Shown one piece after another: positions 24,869 through 33,507 of a stretch of 64,000 nucleotides of DNA. Every line of letters begins with the position of its first letter. The first letter of the stretch is position 1. The stretch is from Streptomyces antibioticus (GTDB taxonomy: Bacteria > Actinomycetota > Actinomycetes > Streptomycetales > Streptomycetaceae), in assembly GCF_002019855.1 (NCBI RefSeq), contig NZ_CM007717.1:4364657-4428656 (forward strand), written 5' to 3'. The notes beneath the pieces were generated by a model. It saw only the letters and a program-made list of their open reading frames with translations. It did no database searches and had not been told where the DNA came from. A program made the translations under genes and the position numbers.

Positions 24869-27553
24869 CTACCCGGTCGAGCCTCCGAAGAAGCCCCCGC
24901 CGTTCTGATTGCCTCTGGAGGTGTCCTCCGTCTCCGAATCGCTCGGTGACGGACTGGTCTCTCCTCCGCTGCCGCCGTCCGTGGCGCCGCTGTTCGTGCC
25001 GCCCGAGTCCTCTTCACAGCCGAAGAAGCGGTTGCAGGTCTCGCTCTGGGAGGGCGAGGGCAGAACCACCGGCTGGCTGGGGGTCGGGGTCGGCGACGGC
25101 TCCGGCTCCTCGGACTCGGTCGCCGAGGGGGTCGGGGACGGAGACGGCTCCGCGTTGACGATCTCACCGATCGGCTCGGGCTCCGGGAAGCTCTTCGCGG
25201 GCTGGCCCTTCAGCGCCTCGGCCATGTAGTCGTGCCAGATCTGGGCCGGGAACGAGGCGCCGTGGATCTTCTCCTGGCCACCCGTGCCGAACATCTCCAG
25301 GAACGCACGGTTCTTGTTGGACTCGTCGTCGTCCAGCCGGAACATGGTGACCGCCGTCGACAACTGCGGGGTGTAGCCCACGAACCAGGCGGACTTGTTG
25401 CCGTCGGTGGTACCGGTCTTACCGGCCACCTCACGGCCGGGAAGCTGGGCGTTGGTACCGGTGCCCTTCTCCACCACGGTCTTCAGGACGTCCGTGACGT
25501 TGTCGGCGACCTTGGAGGTGAACGCCTGCTCCGACTCGGTCTTGTGCGTGAAGATCTGGCCCTTCTCGCTGGTGACCTTCTCGACCGAGTACGGGTCGCG
25601 CTGCTTGCCGCTGGCGGCGAAGGTGGCGTAGGCGCCGGCCATCCGGATCGCGCTCGGGTCGGAGATGCCGATCGAGAACGACGGGAAGCCGGAGCCGGTC
25701 AGGCTGTCCTCGCGCAGGCCCGCGCTCATGGCGGCTTCCTTCACCTTGTCCAGACCGACGTCCTGGCCGAGCTGCACGAAGGCGGAGTTCACCGACTCAC
25801 GCATCGCCTCACGCAGGTCGATCTTGAACTCGGGCGGAGTGCCGAGCGAGACGTTGCCGTCGTTCGTCTGGAGCCACTCCTTGCCCTTCTCGTCCTTCCA
25901 GATCGTCCTGTCGTAGTTCCTGATCTTGAGCTTGTTCTGACCGCTGAACAGGCTCTTGGGGGAGACGATCGTGCGCTCGTCCTGCGCCTGCGACGACCCC
26001 AGGTCGGGGTCCCGCACGCCCCAGGTCATCGCGGCCGCCAGCACGAACGGCTTGAAGGTCGAGCCGACCTGGGCACCGGTCTGGTCGGCGTTGTTGGTGA
26101 AGTGCTTGGTCGCGTCCTCACCGCCGTAGACGGCCCGGATGGCGCCCGTGGTCGGGTCGACGGAGGCTCCGCCGAACTGGACGTGGGTGTCCTTCTCCGG
26201 GCGTTCCTTCGGCTTGATGTTGTCCTTCCGGACCTTCTTCACGGCCTCTTCGAGCTGGTTGACCTTCTTCCTGTCGAAGGTCGTGTAGATCGAGTAGCCG
26301 CCCTGCTGAAGGTCGTTCTGGGTGATCCCGGTCTCTTTGCTGTTGCTGACCAGGTAACCGTTGGCGAGGTCGACCAGGTAGCCGATCTGCCCCTTCAGGT
26401 CGGTGTTCGACCGGGGGTTCTTCCACTTGGGAAGGGTGATGTACTTGGCCCGCTTCGCCGGGTCGAGATGGCCGTACTCGACCATCTTGTCGAGGGTGTC
26501 CTGCATCTGGAGCAGGGCACGCTTCCTGTTCTTGTCGGGCGTGGCATTGACCGGGTCGATCGTGGACGCACCGGCGGGGTCGTAGTACGTGGCGCCCTTG
26601 AGCATCGCGGACAGAAACGCGCACTCGCCCGCGCTGAGGTCGACGGCGTCCTTCTCGAAGTAGGCGCGGGCGGCGGCCTGGATCCCGTAGGCGTTGCGCC
26701 CGTAGTAGGCGGAGTTCAGATAGCCCGCCATGATCGTGTTCTTGTCGAGCTTGGCGCCGACCTTGATCGACACGAAGATCTCCTTGAACTTCCGGGAGAT
26801 CGTCTGCGACTGGTCGTTGAGCATGGCGTTCTTGACGTACTGCTGGGTGATGGTCGAGCCACCCTGCGTCTGTCCGCCCCGGGCCATGTTGAACACGGCG
26901 CGCCCGATGCCCTTGGGGTCGATGCCGCTGTCCTCGTAGAACGTCTTGTTCTCCTGCGAGATCACCGCCCAGCGCATGTCCTCGGGGATCTGCGAGAGAT
27001 CGATGATCTGCCGGTTCGCCTCACCACCGGTGGCAACCATCTGGCTGCCGTCTTTCCAGTAGTAGACGTTGTTCTGGGCTTCCGCCGTCTCGTCGATCTT
27101 GGGGATGCCCACCATGGCGTAGCCGATGCCCGCCACGGCCACCAGGCTGCCCATGAAGCCGACGAACAGGCCGGCCACCAGCTTCCACGACGGCACCCAG
27201 CGCTGCCAGCCGTACTTGTCGGCGCGCGGATAGTCGATCAGGCGCTTTCGGTCGGAAGCGCCCCGTCCTCTGCCCCGGCCGGGCCCGGCCGGGCCGCCGC
27301 GGCGGCCCCCCGCGGGCTCGGCCGCTCTGCGCCGGCCGCCCGGGCCTCGCTGGGGGGCACGCCGGGACTCGGCGCGGCCGCCGTACGACTGCTCCTCGCT
27401 TCCGGACCCGTGACCCAACCCATAGTCGGAAGGAGATCCGGTGGCGCCTCGCGGTGCCGCGCGGCGGCCGGCAGACGGACCGGACTGGCCACGTCGGGCC
27501 GCGGCACGTCCGCCTCCCTGCGGCTGCGGCGGTTTGCGACGGTGCTCGCTCAT
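24869..27553 (-). CDS. Class A penicillin-binding protein (bifunctional transglycosylase/transpeptidase)
   Basis: An 894-residue wall-synthesis enzyme. A low-complexity basic cytoplasmic tail (about residues 1-120, rich in R, G, P, S) is followed by one transmembrane helix (about 131-158). The GT51 domain has catalytic Glu201 in ISQENKTFYEDSGID and the downstream GGSTITQQYVKNA. The transpeptidase has Ser498 in GSTFKPF, the SVN motif in ESVNSAF, and Lys712 in AGKTGTTDGN. The C-terminus is a Pro/Ser/Glu-rich tail with PSPTP repeats and a Gly-rich end. ATG 27553 follows AGGAG. The ENKTF form of the glycosyltransferase motif is common in actinobacterial PBPs. A terminator and a parS pair follow. 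Confidence 0.95.
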   Translation of the reverse strand: MSEHRRKPPQPQGGGRAAARRGQSGPSAGRRAAPRGATGSPSDYGLGHGSGSEEQSYGGRAESRRAPQRGPGGRRRAAEPAGGRRGGPAGPGRGRGRGASDRKRLIDYPRADKYGWQRWVPSWKLVAGLFVGFMGSLVAVAGIGYAMVGIPKIDETAEAQNNVYYWKDGSQMVATGGEANRQIIDLSQIPEDMRWAVISQENKTFYEDSGIDPKGIGRAVFNMARGGQTQGGSTITQQYVKNAMLNDQSQTISRKFKEIFVSIKVGAKLDKNTIMAGYLNSAYYGRNAYGIQAAARAYFEKDAVDLSAGECAFLSAMLKGATYYDPAGASTIDPVNATPDKNRKRALLQMQDTLDKMVEYGHLDPAKRAKYITLPKWKNPRSNTDLKGQIGYLVDLANGYLVSNSKETGITQNDLQQGGYSIYTTFDRKKVNQLEEAVKKVRKDNIKPKERPEKDTHVQFGGASVDPTTGAIRAVYGGEDATKHFTNNADQTGAQVGSTFKPFVLAAAMTWGVRDPDLGSSQAQDERTIVSPKSLFSGQNKLKIRNYDRTIWKDEKGKEWLQTNDGNVSLGTPPEFKIDLREAMRESVNSAFVQLGQDVGLDKVKEAAMSAGLREDSLTGSGFPSFSIGISDPSAIRMAGAYATFAASGKQRDPYSVEKVTSEKGQIFTHKTESEQAFTSKVADNVTDVLKTVVEKGTGTNAQLPGREVAGKTGTTDGNKSAWFVGYTPQLSTAVTMFRLDDDESNKNRAFLEMFGTGGQEKIHGASFPAQIWHDYMAEALKGQPAKSFPEPEPIGEIVNAEPSPSPTPSATESEEPEPSPTPTPSQPVVLPSPSQSETCNRFFGCEEDSGGTNSGATDGGSGGETSPSPSDSETEDTSRGNQNGGGFFGGSTG

Positions 27554-27823
27554 CGAACGATTACTCCTAGGGCAGGCGCATCCGTGCGCGCCTGAGAAGG
27601 GCGGCTGGTTTCCTGTCCCCCCGAAGTACGGATGCGGTCGGTCGCTCATTCATCCGTACGGCACCGGAGGCCTCGACGCCCCCCGGCGTCCCATGGGTCC
27701 CGGTGGTGTGCATGGCGGACAGACTACGCACCGTCAAAACCTGCCTAGGCCCGAGGTTCACCCCAAATCAGGCAACTCGCCTGCAACGAATCGGTGATGT
27801 GATCCCGTTCACCATCTTCCCTC

Positions 27824-27852
27824 TTGTCGCATCCGGATGGCCGTTCTATCGT
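27824..27852 (+). promoter_or_regulatory. Predicted vegetative promoter of padR-ino1
   Basis: A -35 TTGTCG (27824-27829) and -10 TATCGT (27847-27852) with a 17-base spacer. The start would fall about at 27859, inside the adjacent palindrome, so binding there would block transcription. Confidence 0.65.
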
Positions 27853-27855
27853 CGT

Positions 27856-27876
27856 GATGTATCGAGTCGATACATC
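27856..27876. promoter_or_regulatory. Palindromic operator upstream of padR
   Basis: A 21-base perfect dyad: GATGTATCGA, a central G, then its exact complement TCGATACATC. It contains the ATGT...ACAT half-sites typical of PadR operators and overlaps the predicted transcription start, which fits autorepression. Confidence 0.75.
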
Positions 27877-27915
27877 AGAGCGGCATAAGCGAGTCAACGG
27901 CGAGAGGAGGCGACG

Positions 27916-28599
27916 ATGAGCCGGCGATCCGGCATCCTCGAGTTCGCCGTACTCGGCCTGCTCCGCGAGTCCCCGATGCACGGCTATGAGCTGCGCAAAC
28001 GACTCAATACGTCACTGGGGGTGTTCCGTGCCTTCAGTTACGGCACGCTCTACCCCTGCCTCAAGACGCTGGTCGCCAACGGCTGGTTGATCGAGGAACC
28101 GGGACACACCCCCGAGGACGCCCTCGCCGCGCCACTGGCGGGACGTCGCGCCAAGATCGTCTACCGGTTGACGGCGGAAGGTAAGGAACACTTCGAGGAC
28201 CTGCTCTCGCAGACCGGGCCCGATGCGTACGAGGACGAGCACTTCGCGGCTCGTTTCGCCTTCTTCGGGCAGACCTCGCGCGACGTCCGGATGCGCGTCC
28301 TCGAAGGCCGCCGCAGCCGACTGGAGGAGCGCCTGGAGAAGATGCGGGCCTCACTGGCCCGCACCCGGGAGCGCCTCGACGACTACACACTCGAGCTCCA
28401 GCGCCACGGAATGGAGTCCGTGGAGCGCGAAGTGCGCTGGCTGAACGAGCTCATCGAGAGCGAGCGGGCCGGACGGGACCTCAAGGGTTCCGCTCCGGGG
28501 GGAGCCGCTCAGCAGGACACCACATCTGGATCGACGGGCGGCCTGCCCCGCCCCGGGGGCATCCCCGGGACGGATACGCCCGGCGACACCGCCACGTGA
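27916..28599 (+). CDS. PadR-family transcriptional regulator
   Basis: A 227-residue regulator. The winged helix lies at about residues 7-85 (EFAVLGLLRESPMHGYELRKRLNTSLGVFRAFSYGTLYPCLKTLVANGWLIEE), followed by a long alpha-helical C-terminal domain (about 100-185, with RSRLEERLEKMRASLARTRERL) for dimerisation, and a disordered Gly/Pro/Thr tail. It is 44 bases upstream of ino1 on the same strand, and this padR-ino1 pairing is widely conserved in actinobacteria. Inference: it controls inositol synthesis, probably responding to inositol or a derivative. A perfect palindrome overlaps its promoter. Confidence 0.92.
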   Translation: MSRRSGILEFAVLGLLRESPMHGYELRKRLNTSLGVFRAFSYGTLYPCLKTLVANGWLIEEPGHTPEDALAAPLAGRRAKIVYRLTAEGKEHFEDLLSQTGPDAYEDEHFAARFAFFGQTSRDVRMRVLEGRRSRLEERLEKMRASLARTRERLDDYTLELQRHGMESVEREVRWLNELIESERAGRDLKGSAPGGAAQQDTTSGSTGGLPRPGGIPGTDTPGDTAT

Positions 28600-28643
28600 G
28601 CGCCCAGTCAGGGCCTCACTCGTACACACAGGGAGCAACCGGA

Positions 28644-29726
28644 ATGGGTTCGGTTCGCGTAGCCATCGTCGGCGTGGGCAACTGCGCCGCGTCGCTGGTG
28701 CAGGGCGTCGAGTACTACAAGGACGCCGACCCGGCGTCCAAGGTCCCGGGCCTGATGCACGTGCAGTTCGGGGACTACCACGTCGGTGACGTCGAGTTCG
28801 TCGCCGCCTTCGACGTCGACGCGAAGAAGGTCGGCCTCGACCTCTCGGACGCCATCGGTGCCAGCGAGAACAACACCATCAAGATCTGCGACGTCCCGAA
28901 CAAGGGCGTCACGGTCCAGCGCGGTCACACGCTCGACGGTCTCGGCAAGTACTACCGCGAGACCATCGAGGAGTCCGCCGAGACCCCGGTCGACGTGGTC
29001 CAGGTCCTCAAGGACAAGCAGGTCGACGTCCTCGTCTGCTACCTGCCCGTCGGTTCCGAGGACGCGGCGAAGTTCTACGCCCAGGCCGCCATCGACGCCA
29101 AGGTCGCCTTCGTCAACGCCCTCCCGGTCTTCATCGCCGGCACCAAGGAGTGGGCGGACAAGTTCACCGAGGCGGGCGTCCCGATCGTCGGTGACGACAT
29201 CAAGTCGCAGGTCGGCGCCACCATCACGCACCGTGTGATGGCGAAGCTGTTCGAGGACCGCGGTGTCCGTCTCGAGCGCACCATGCAGCTCAACGTCGGC
29301 GGCAACATGGACTTCAAGAACATGCTGGAGCGCGACCGCCTCGAGTCCAAGAAGATCTCGAAGACGCAGGCCGTCACCTCGCAGATCCCCGACCGCGACC
29401 TGGGCGAGAAGAACGTCCACATCGGTCCCTCGGACTACGTGGCCTGGCTGGACGACCGCAAGTGGGCGTACGTCCGCCTCGAGGGCCGTGCCTTCGGTGA
29501 CGTCCCGCTGAACCTGGAGTACAAGCTCGAGGTCTGGGACTCCCCGAACTCCGCGGGTGTCATCATCGACGCGCTGCGCGCCGCGAAGATCGCCAAGGAC
29601 CGCGGCATCGGCGGCCCGATCCTGTCGGCGTCGAGCTACTTCATGAAGTCCCCGCCGGTCCAGTACTTCGACGACGAGGCGTACGCCAACGTCGAGAAGT
29701 TCATCCGCGGCGAGGTCGAGCGCTAG
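28644..29726 (+). CDS. ino1: Inositol-3-phosphate synthase
   Basis: A 360-residue enzyme converting D-glucose-6-phosphate to 1L-myo-inositol-1-phosphate with NAD+, the first step toward mycothiol and phosphatidylinositol. The N-terminal Rossmann motif is VAIVGVGNCAASLVQGVEYY and the catalytic-domain sequences DDIKSQVGATITHR and QLNVGGNMDFKNM are typical of the short prokaryotic form. ATG 28644 is chosen because conserved sequence starts there and GGGAG lies just upstream. It follows the PadR gene by 44 bases, and a strong terminator closes the unit. Confidence 0.95.
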   Translation: MGSVRVAIVGVGNCAASLVQGVEYYKDADPASKVPGLMHVQFGDYHVGDVEFVAAFDVDAKKVGLDLSDAIGASENNTIKICDVPNKGVTVQRGHTLDGLGKYYRETIEESAETPVDVVQVLKDKQVDVLVCYLPVGSEDAAKFYAQAAIDAKVAFVNALPVFIAGTKEWADKFTEAGVPIVGDDIKSQVGATITHRVMAKLFEDRGVRLERTMQLNVGGNMDFKNMLERDRLESKKISKTQAVTSQIPDRDLGEKNVHIGPSDYVAWLDDRKWAYVRLEGRAFGDVPLNLEYKLEVWDSPNSAGVIIDALRAAKIAKDRGIGGPILSASSYFMKSPPVQYFDDEAYANVEKFIRGEVER

Positions 29727-29766
29727 CTCGACCCGGAACGAAGATTCGCTCCTGCCAGGGCTGAGA

Positions 29767-29798
29767 AGGGTCCCCGGGTCGCACGACCCGGGGACCCT
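29767..29798 (+). terminator. Terminator of ino1
   Basis: A perfect 14-bp GC-rich stem (29767-29780 with 29785-29798) with a GCAC loop, 40 bases after the stop codon and only about 20 bases before the next gene. Confidence 0.9.
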
Positions 29799-29820
29799 CC
29801 CCGTATGTGAGGCTGTGCCC

Positions 29821-31083
29821 ATGGCCGTCGTCCGCGATCTGCGCGTCCTGCTGCGCCTCGGTGACTTCCGGCGACTGCTGGCCGTGCGGCTGCTGTCCCA
29901 GTGCGCCGACGGCGTCTACCAGGTCGCGCTCGCCACGTACGTCGTCTTCTCGCCGGAGAAACAGACCTCCGCCACCGCGATCGCCTCCGCGATGGCCGTC
30001 CTGCTGCTGCCGTACTCCCTGGTCGGCCCCTTCGCCGGCGTCCTCCTCGACCGCTGGCGCCGCCGGCAGGTGTTCCTCTACGGCAATCTGCTGCGGGCCC
30101 TCCTGGCCTCCGCGACGGCCGTCCTGATGGTCAGCCAGGTGCCCGACTGGCTCTTCTACGCCTCGGCGCTGTGCGTCACGGCGGTCAACCGCTTCGTCCT
30201 CGCCGGACTGTCGGCGGCCCTGCCCCGGGTGGTCGACGCCGAACGCCTGGTGATGGCCAACTCCCTCTCCCCGACCGCCGGGACACTGGCCGCGGTCGCG
30301 GGCGGAGGCCTCGCCTTCGTCGTACGGCTGGCGGTGGCGGACACCGACGCCGCGGTGGTGCTGCTGGGCTGTGCGCTGTATCTGTGCGCCGCGCTCGCCT
30401 CCCTGACCATGGCGGCCGACCTGCTGGGACCCGACCGCGAACGCCTCCCCACCCGGCTGTCCACCGCCCTGCGCGGCACCGCCCGGGGACTGGCCGCCGG
30501 CGTACGCCACTTGGCCGGGCCGAAGCGCCGGGAAGCCGCCTGGGCGCTCGGGGCGATCTCGCTGATGCGGTTCTGCTACGGCGCCCTGACGGTCATGGTG
30601 CTGATGCTCTGCCGGTACGCCTGGTCGTCCGAACCGGACCAGGGCCTCGCCCTGTTGGGGGTGGCCGTCGCGGTGTCCGGAGTCGGCTTCTTCGCCGCGG
30701 CCGTGGTGACGCCGTCGGCGGCGGGACGGCTGGGACCGGGACGCTGGATCGTCGTCTGCTCGGCCGCGGCGGCGGTCCTGGAACCGGCCCTGATGCTGCC
30801 CTTCACCCAAGCCACCATGTTCGTCGCGGCGTTCGTCCTGGGGCTCGTCACCCAGGGCGCGAAGATCGCCACGGACACCATCGTCCAGTCCTCGGTGGAG
30901 GACCGCTTCCGTGGCCGGATCTTCTCCCTCTACGACGTGCTGTTCAACGTCGCCTTCGTCGGCGCCGCCGGAGTGGCCGCGCTGATGCTGCCACCGAACG
31001 GACGCTCCCCGGCACTGGTGGTAACGGTCGCCGTTATCTACGCGGCAGTTGCTGGCGCTATGGCCCGTTTTGAACGCCGGTAA
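29821..31083 (+). CDS. MFS transporter
   Basis: A 420-residue major facilitator with about twelve helices. The loop between helices 2 and 3, GVLLDRWRRRQVFLYGNLLRA, is the typical MFS motif with its GxxxDRxGRR pattern, and RFRGRIFSLYDVLFNVAFV sits near the corresponding C-terminal loop. I start at ATG 29821, where GAGG is eight bases upstream; the GTG at 29815 is too close to it. Substrate unknown. It is conserved next to ino1 and the LppU-like gene in Streptomyces. The stop codon is followed by 123 bases before the next gene. Confidence 0.88.
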   Translation: MAVVRDLRVLLRLGDFRRLLAVRLLSQCADGVYQVALATYVVFSPEKQTSATAIASAMAVLLLPYSLVGPFAGVLLDRWRRRQVFLYGNLLRALLASATAVLMVSQVPDWLFYASALCVTAVNRFVLAGLSAALPRVVDAERLVMANSLSPTAGTLAAVAGGGLAFVVRLAVADTDAAVVLLGCALYLCAALASLTMAADLLGPDRERLPTRLSTALRGTARGLAAGVRHLAGPKRREAAWALGAISLMRFCYGALTVMVLMLCRYAWSSEPDQGLALLGVAVAVSGVGFFAAAVVTPSAAGRLGPGRWIVVCSAAAAVLEPALMLPFTQATMFVAAFVLGLVTQGAKIATDTIVQSSVEDRFRGRIFSLYDVLFNVAFVGAAGVAALMLPPNGRSPALVVTVAVIYAAVAGAMARFERR

Positions 31084-31206
31084 GTGTCACATCAATGCCA
31101 CAGACTCCCCCCGCGTTGGAGGATTGTCAGTGGGTCCCGGTAGCTTACGTGCGTCTTACAGCGCGTCTGTTTTCGCGCCACACGCCTAAGTTCCAGGGGG
31201 ACCCCC

Positions 31207-31662
31207 ATGTCGACTCCGCCGCCCCAGGGCCAGAACCCGTTCGCACAGGGTCAGCCTCAGGCTCCGTACCCGCCGCAGCAGGGCGCCGTGCCGTTCGCGC
31301 CGGTTCCGCAGCAGCCGCGCCGCCGGGTCAGCTTCAAGCTGATCAAGAACATCGTGATCGTCGTGGCGGTGCTCGGTGTGGCCATCGGCGGCTACATAGC
31401 CAGCAGGGACGACGCCGACACGGCGGCGGTCGGCGACTGCATGCACCGCGGCAGCAGCAGCGACTCCAACCCCGACCTCGAGGTCGTCGACTGCACCTCC
31501 TCGCAGGCGCAGTACATCGTGCTGGCCAAGGTCAAGGGCACGTTCACCGCGCTGACCGCGGACAGCAAGTGCCAGGCGGAGGCCAAGGACTTCGAGTACT
31601 CCTACACCCAGACCGGTGACGGCAGTAACTTCCTGCTCTGCCTCAAGGACTACACGAAGTAA
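31207..31662 (+). CDS. LppU/SCO3897-like membrane-anchored protein
   Basis: A 151-residue protein with a Pro/Gln-rich cytoplasmic N-terminus (PPPQGQNPFAQGQPQ onward), one transmembrane helix at about residues 44-66 (LIKNIVIVVAVLGVAIGGYIAS), and a small extracytoplasmic domain with four cysteines: the pair in GDCMH and VVDCTS, then DSKCQAE and LLCLKDY, likely two disulfides. This matches the LppU/SCO3897 family of unknown function. AGGGGGA lies just upstream of ATG 31207. It converges with pcnA across two parS-centred palindromes. Confidence 0.83.
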   Translation: MSTPPPQGQNPFAQGQPQAPYPPQQGAVPFAPVPQQPRRRVSFKLIKNIVIVVAVLGVAIGGYIASRDDADTAAVGDCMHRGSSSDSNPDLEVVDCTSSQAQYIVLAKVKGTFTALTADSKCQAEAKDFEYSYTQTGDGSNFLLCLKDYTK

Positions 31663-31670
31663 GCAGTGGC

Positions 31671-31712
31671 ACGAAGAGGGCGGTGTTTCACGTGAAACAC
31701 CGCCCTCTTCGT
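31671..31712. terminator. Perfect 42-bp palindrome with parS at its centre
   Basis: Exact self-complementarity of 21 bases each side of 31691/31692. The outer arms are GC-rich (AGGGCGG and CCGCCCT flank parS) and end in TCTTCGT. It lies directly after the LppU-like gene and abuts the next palindrome. Confidence 0.85.
31685..31698. promoter_or_regulatory. parS: parS (perfect) in 42-bp palindrome
   Basis: A perfect GTTTCACGTGAAAC forming the exact centre of the 31671-31712 palindrome. Confidence 0.95.
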
Positions 31713-31760
31713 ATGGAGGCGGGGGTCATGTTTCACGTGAAACATGACCCCCGCCTCCAT
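31713..31760. terminator. Perfect 48-bp palindrome with parS at its centre
   Basis: Exact self-complementarity of 24 bases each side of 31736/31737, with arms ATGGAGGCGGGGGTCAT and the complement. It lies directly after the end of pcnA (minus strand) and touches the previous palindrome with no base between them. Confidence 0.85.
31730..31743. promoter_or_regulatory. parS: parS (perfect) in 48-bp palindrome
   Basis: A perfect GTTTCACGTGAAAC forming the exact centre of the 31713-31760 palindrome, 45 bases from the previous parS. Confidence 0.95.
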
Positions 31761-31772
31761 TGAGGCTCGGGC

Positions 31773-33239
31773 TCAGCCCTGCTCGGCCCACCACTCCTTG
31801 AGGGCCGTCACCGCCGCGTCGTACTCCATCGGGCCGTGCTCCAGGCGCAGCTCCAGCAGGTGCTTGTACGCCTGGCCGATCACGGGGCCGGGGCTGACGC
31901 CCAGGATCTCCATGATCTGGTTGCCGTCGAGGTCGGGCCGGATCGCGTCCAGCTCCTCCTGCTCCTGAAGCTGGGCGATGCGCTCCTCCAGGCCGTCGTA
32001 GGCCCGGGAGAGCGCGGCCGCCCTGCGCTTGTTCCGGGTCGTGCAGTCGGAGCGTGTCAGCTTGTGCAGCCGGGTGAGCAGCGGCCCCGCGTCCCGTACA
32101 TAGCGGCGGACGGCGGAGTCCGTCCATTCGCCGGTGCCGTACCCGTGGAAGCGCAGGTGCAGCTCGACGAGCCGGGAGACGTCCTTCACCAGCTCGTTGG
32201 AGTACTTCAGCGCCAGCATGCGCTTCTTGGTCATCTTCGCGCCGACCACCTCGTGGTGGTGGAAGGAGACCCGGCCGTCCTGCTCGAAGCGACGGGTGCG
32301 CGGCTTGCCGATGTCGTGCAGCAGCGCGGCCAGCCGGAGGGTGAGGTCGGGGCCGTTCTCCTCCAGCGCGATCGCCTGCTCCAGGACGATCAGCGTGTGG
32401 TCGTAGACGTCCTTGTGCCGGTGGTGCTCGTCCCTCTCCAGCCGCAGGGCGGGCAGCTCGGGCAGCACATGGCCGGCGAGCCCGGTGTCCACGAGCAGGG
32501 ACAGGCCCTTGCGCGGGTGCGCGGAGAGAATCAGCTTGTTCAGCTCGTCCCGGACCCGCTCCGCGGAGACGATCTCGATACGGCCGGACATCTCCGTCAT
32601 CGCGGTGACGACCTCGGGGGCGACTTCGAAGTCGAGCTGGGCGGCGAAGCGGGCGGCGCGCATCATGCGCAGCGGATCGTCCGAGAAGGACTCCTCGGGC
32701 GTCCCCGGGGTGCGCAGCACGCGTCCGGCGAGGTCCTCGAGGCCGCCGTGCGGGTCGATGAACTCCTTCTCCGGCAGCGCCAAGGCCATCGCGTTCACGG
32801 TGAAGTCGCGGCGGACGAGGTCCTGCTCGATGGAGTCGCCGTAGGCCACCTCGGGCTTGCGCGAGGTGCGGTCGTACGCCTCGGAGCGGTAGGTGGTCAC
32901 CTCGATCTGGAAGCTGCGGTCGACGCCCTCGACGCGGGCGTCCTTCTGCGCGCCGACCGTGCCGAAGGCGATCCCGACCTCCCAGACCGCGTCGGCCCAC
33001 GGCCGCACGATCTTCAGGACGTCCTCGGGGCGGGCGTCGGTGGTGAAGTCCAGATCGTTGCCGAGCCGGCCCAGCAGCGCGTCCCGGACCGAGCCGCCGA
33101 CCAGGGCGAGGGAGAACCCGGCCTCCTGGAACCGGCGCGCGAGATCGTCGGCGACAGGCGCGATCCGCAGCAGTTCGTCCACCGCGCGGTGCTGCACCTG
33201 GCTCAGGGCACTGAGGTTGTCTTCGTTGGCGTTCGGCAC
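31773..33239 (-). CDS. pcnA: CCA tRNA nucleotidyltransferase / PcnA-family
   Basis: A 488-residue class II nucleotidyltransferase that adds or repairs the 3' CCA end of tRNAs. The catalytic core is LVGGSVRDALLGRLGNDLDFTTDARPEDV (GGSxRD and the DLD metal-binding pair), then RRDFTVNAMAL and the DDPLRMMRAARFAAQLDF neck. A C-terminal HD domain follows (LRLAALLHDIGKPRT ... HHHEVVGAKM). Poly(A) polymerase and CCA-adding enzymes are hard to separate by sequence; the Streptomyces orthologue at this place is, to my knowledge, a CCA-adding enzyme. GTG 33239 has no good ribosome-binding site. It ends just after the parS palindromes and is divergent from the DUF6049 gene. Confidence 0.93.
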   Translation of the reverse strand: MPNANEDNLSALSQVQHRAVDELLRIAPVADDLARRFQEAGFSLALVGGSVRDALLGRLGNDLDFTTDARPEDVLKIVRPWADAVWEVGIAFGTVGAQKDARVEGVDRSFQIEVTTYRSEAYDRTSRKPEVAYGDSIEQDLVRRDFTVNAMALALPEKEFIDPHGGLEDLAGRVLRTPGTPEESFSDDPLRMMRAARFAAQLDFEVAPEVVTAMTEMSGRIEIVSAERVRDELNKLILSAHPRKGLSLLVDTGLAGHVLPELPALRLERDEHHRHKDVYDHTLIVLEQAIALEENGPDLTLRLAALLHDIGKPRTRRFEQDGRVSFHHHEVVGAKMTKKRMLALKYSNELVKDVSRLVELHLRFHGYGTGEWTDSAVRRYVRDAGPLLTRLHKLTRSDCTTRNKRRAAALSRAYDGLEERIAQLQEQEELDAIRPDLDGNQIMEILGVSPGPVIGQAYKHLLELRLEHGPMEYDAAVTALKEWWAEQG

Positions 33240-33507
33240 AACAGAAGAGGGTACGTGGCCCGGCGGACCACGGGCTCCTCGATTACGGCCGACGGGCAGT
33301 CGGCGGACAGATGGCCCGATAGCGGCGCAGAATCATGCTGTGGGGATGTTCACGGACTCCGCTCCTTATACCCATACATAGAGGGCGCAGGGGCGGTCGT
33401 ACCCGATCTTGTGGAGCAGACCGCGGCACTTCCCCTCAGCGGGCATCGTTACCATGCGTGGACGCACTTTCCGACGACCACTGACGACGACGAGGGACGG
33501 CGAACGC

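Larger units (their letters stand above)
27554..27915. other. Divergent intergenic region between the PBP gene and padR
   Basis: Some 360 bases without a gene I can support. It must hold the PBP promoter on the minus strand; I see no clear one. The right third contains the padR promoter and palindrome listed separately. Confidence 0.6.

Noticed and set aside
25232..27595. A 787-codon plus-strand frame opposite the penicillin-binding protein gene
   Set aside because: The minus-strand protein has complete GT51 and transpeptidase motifs; the opposite frame is an antisense shadow without any recognisable motif.
31671..31760. Long inverted repeats considered as ends of an insertion sequence
   Set aside because: There is no transposase or target duplication; each palindrome is centred on parS, so they are regulatory and terminator structures.
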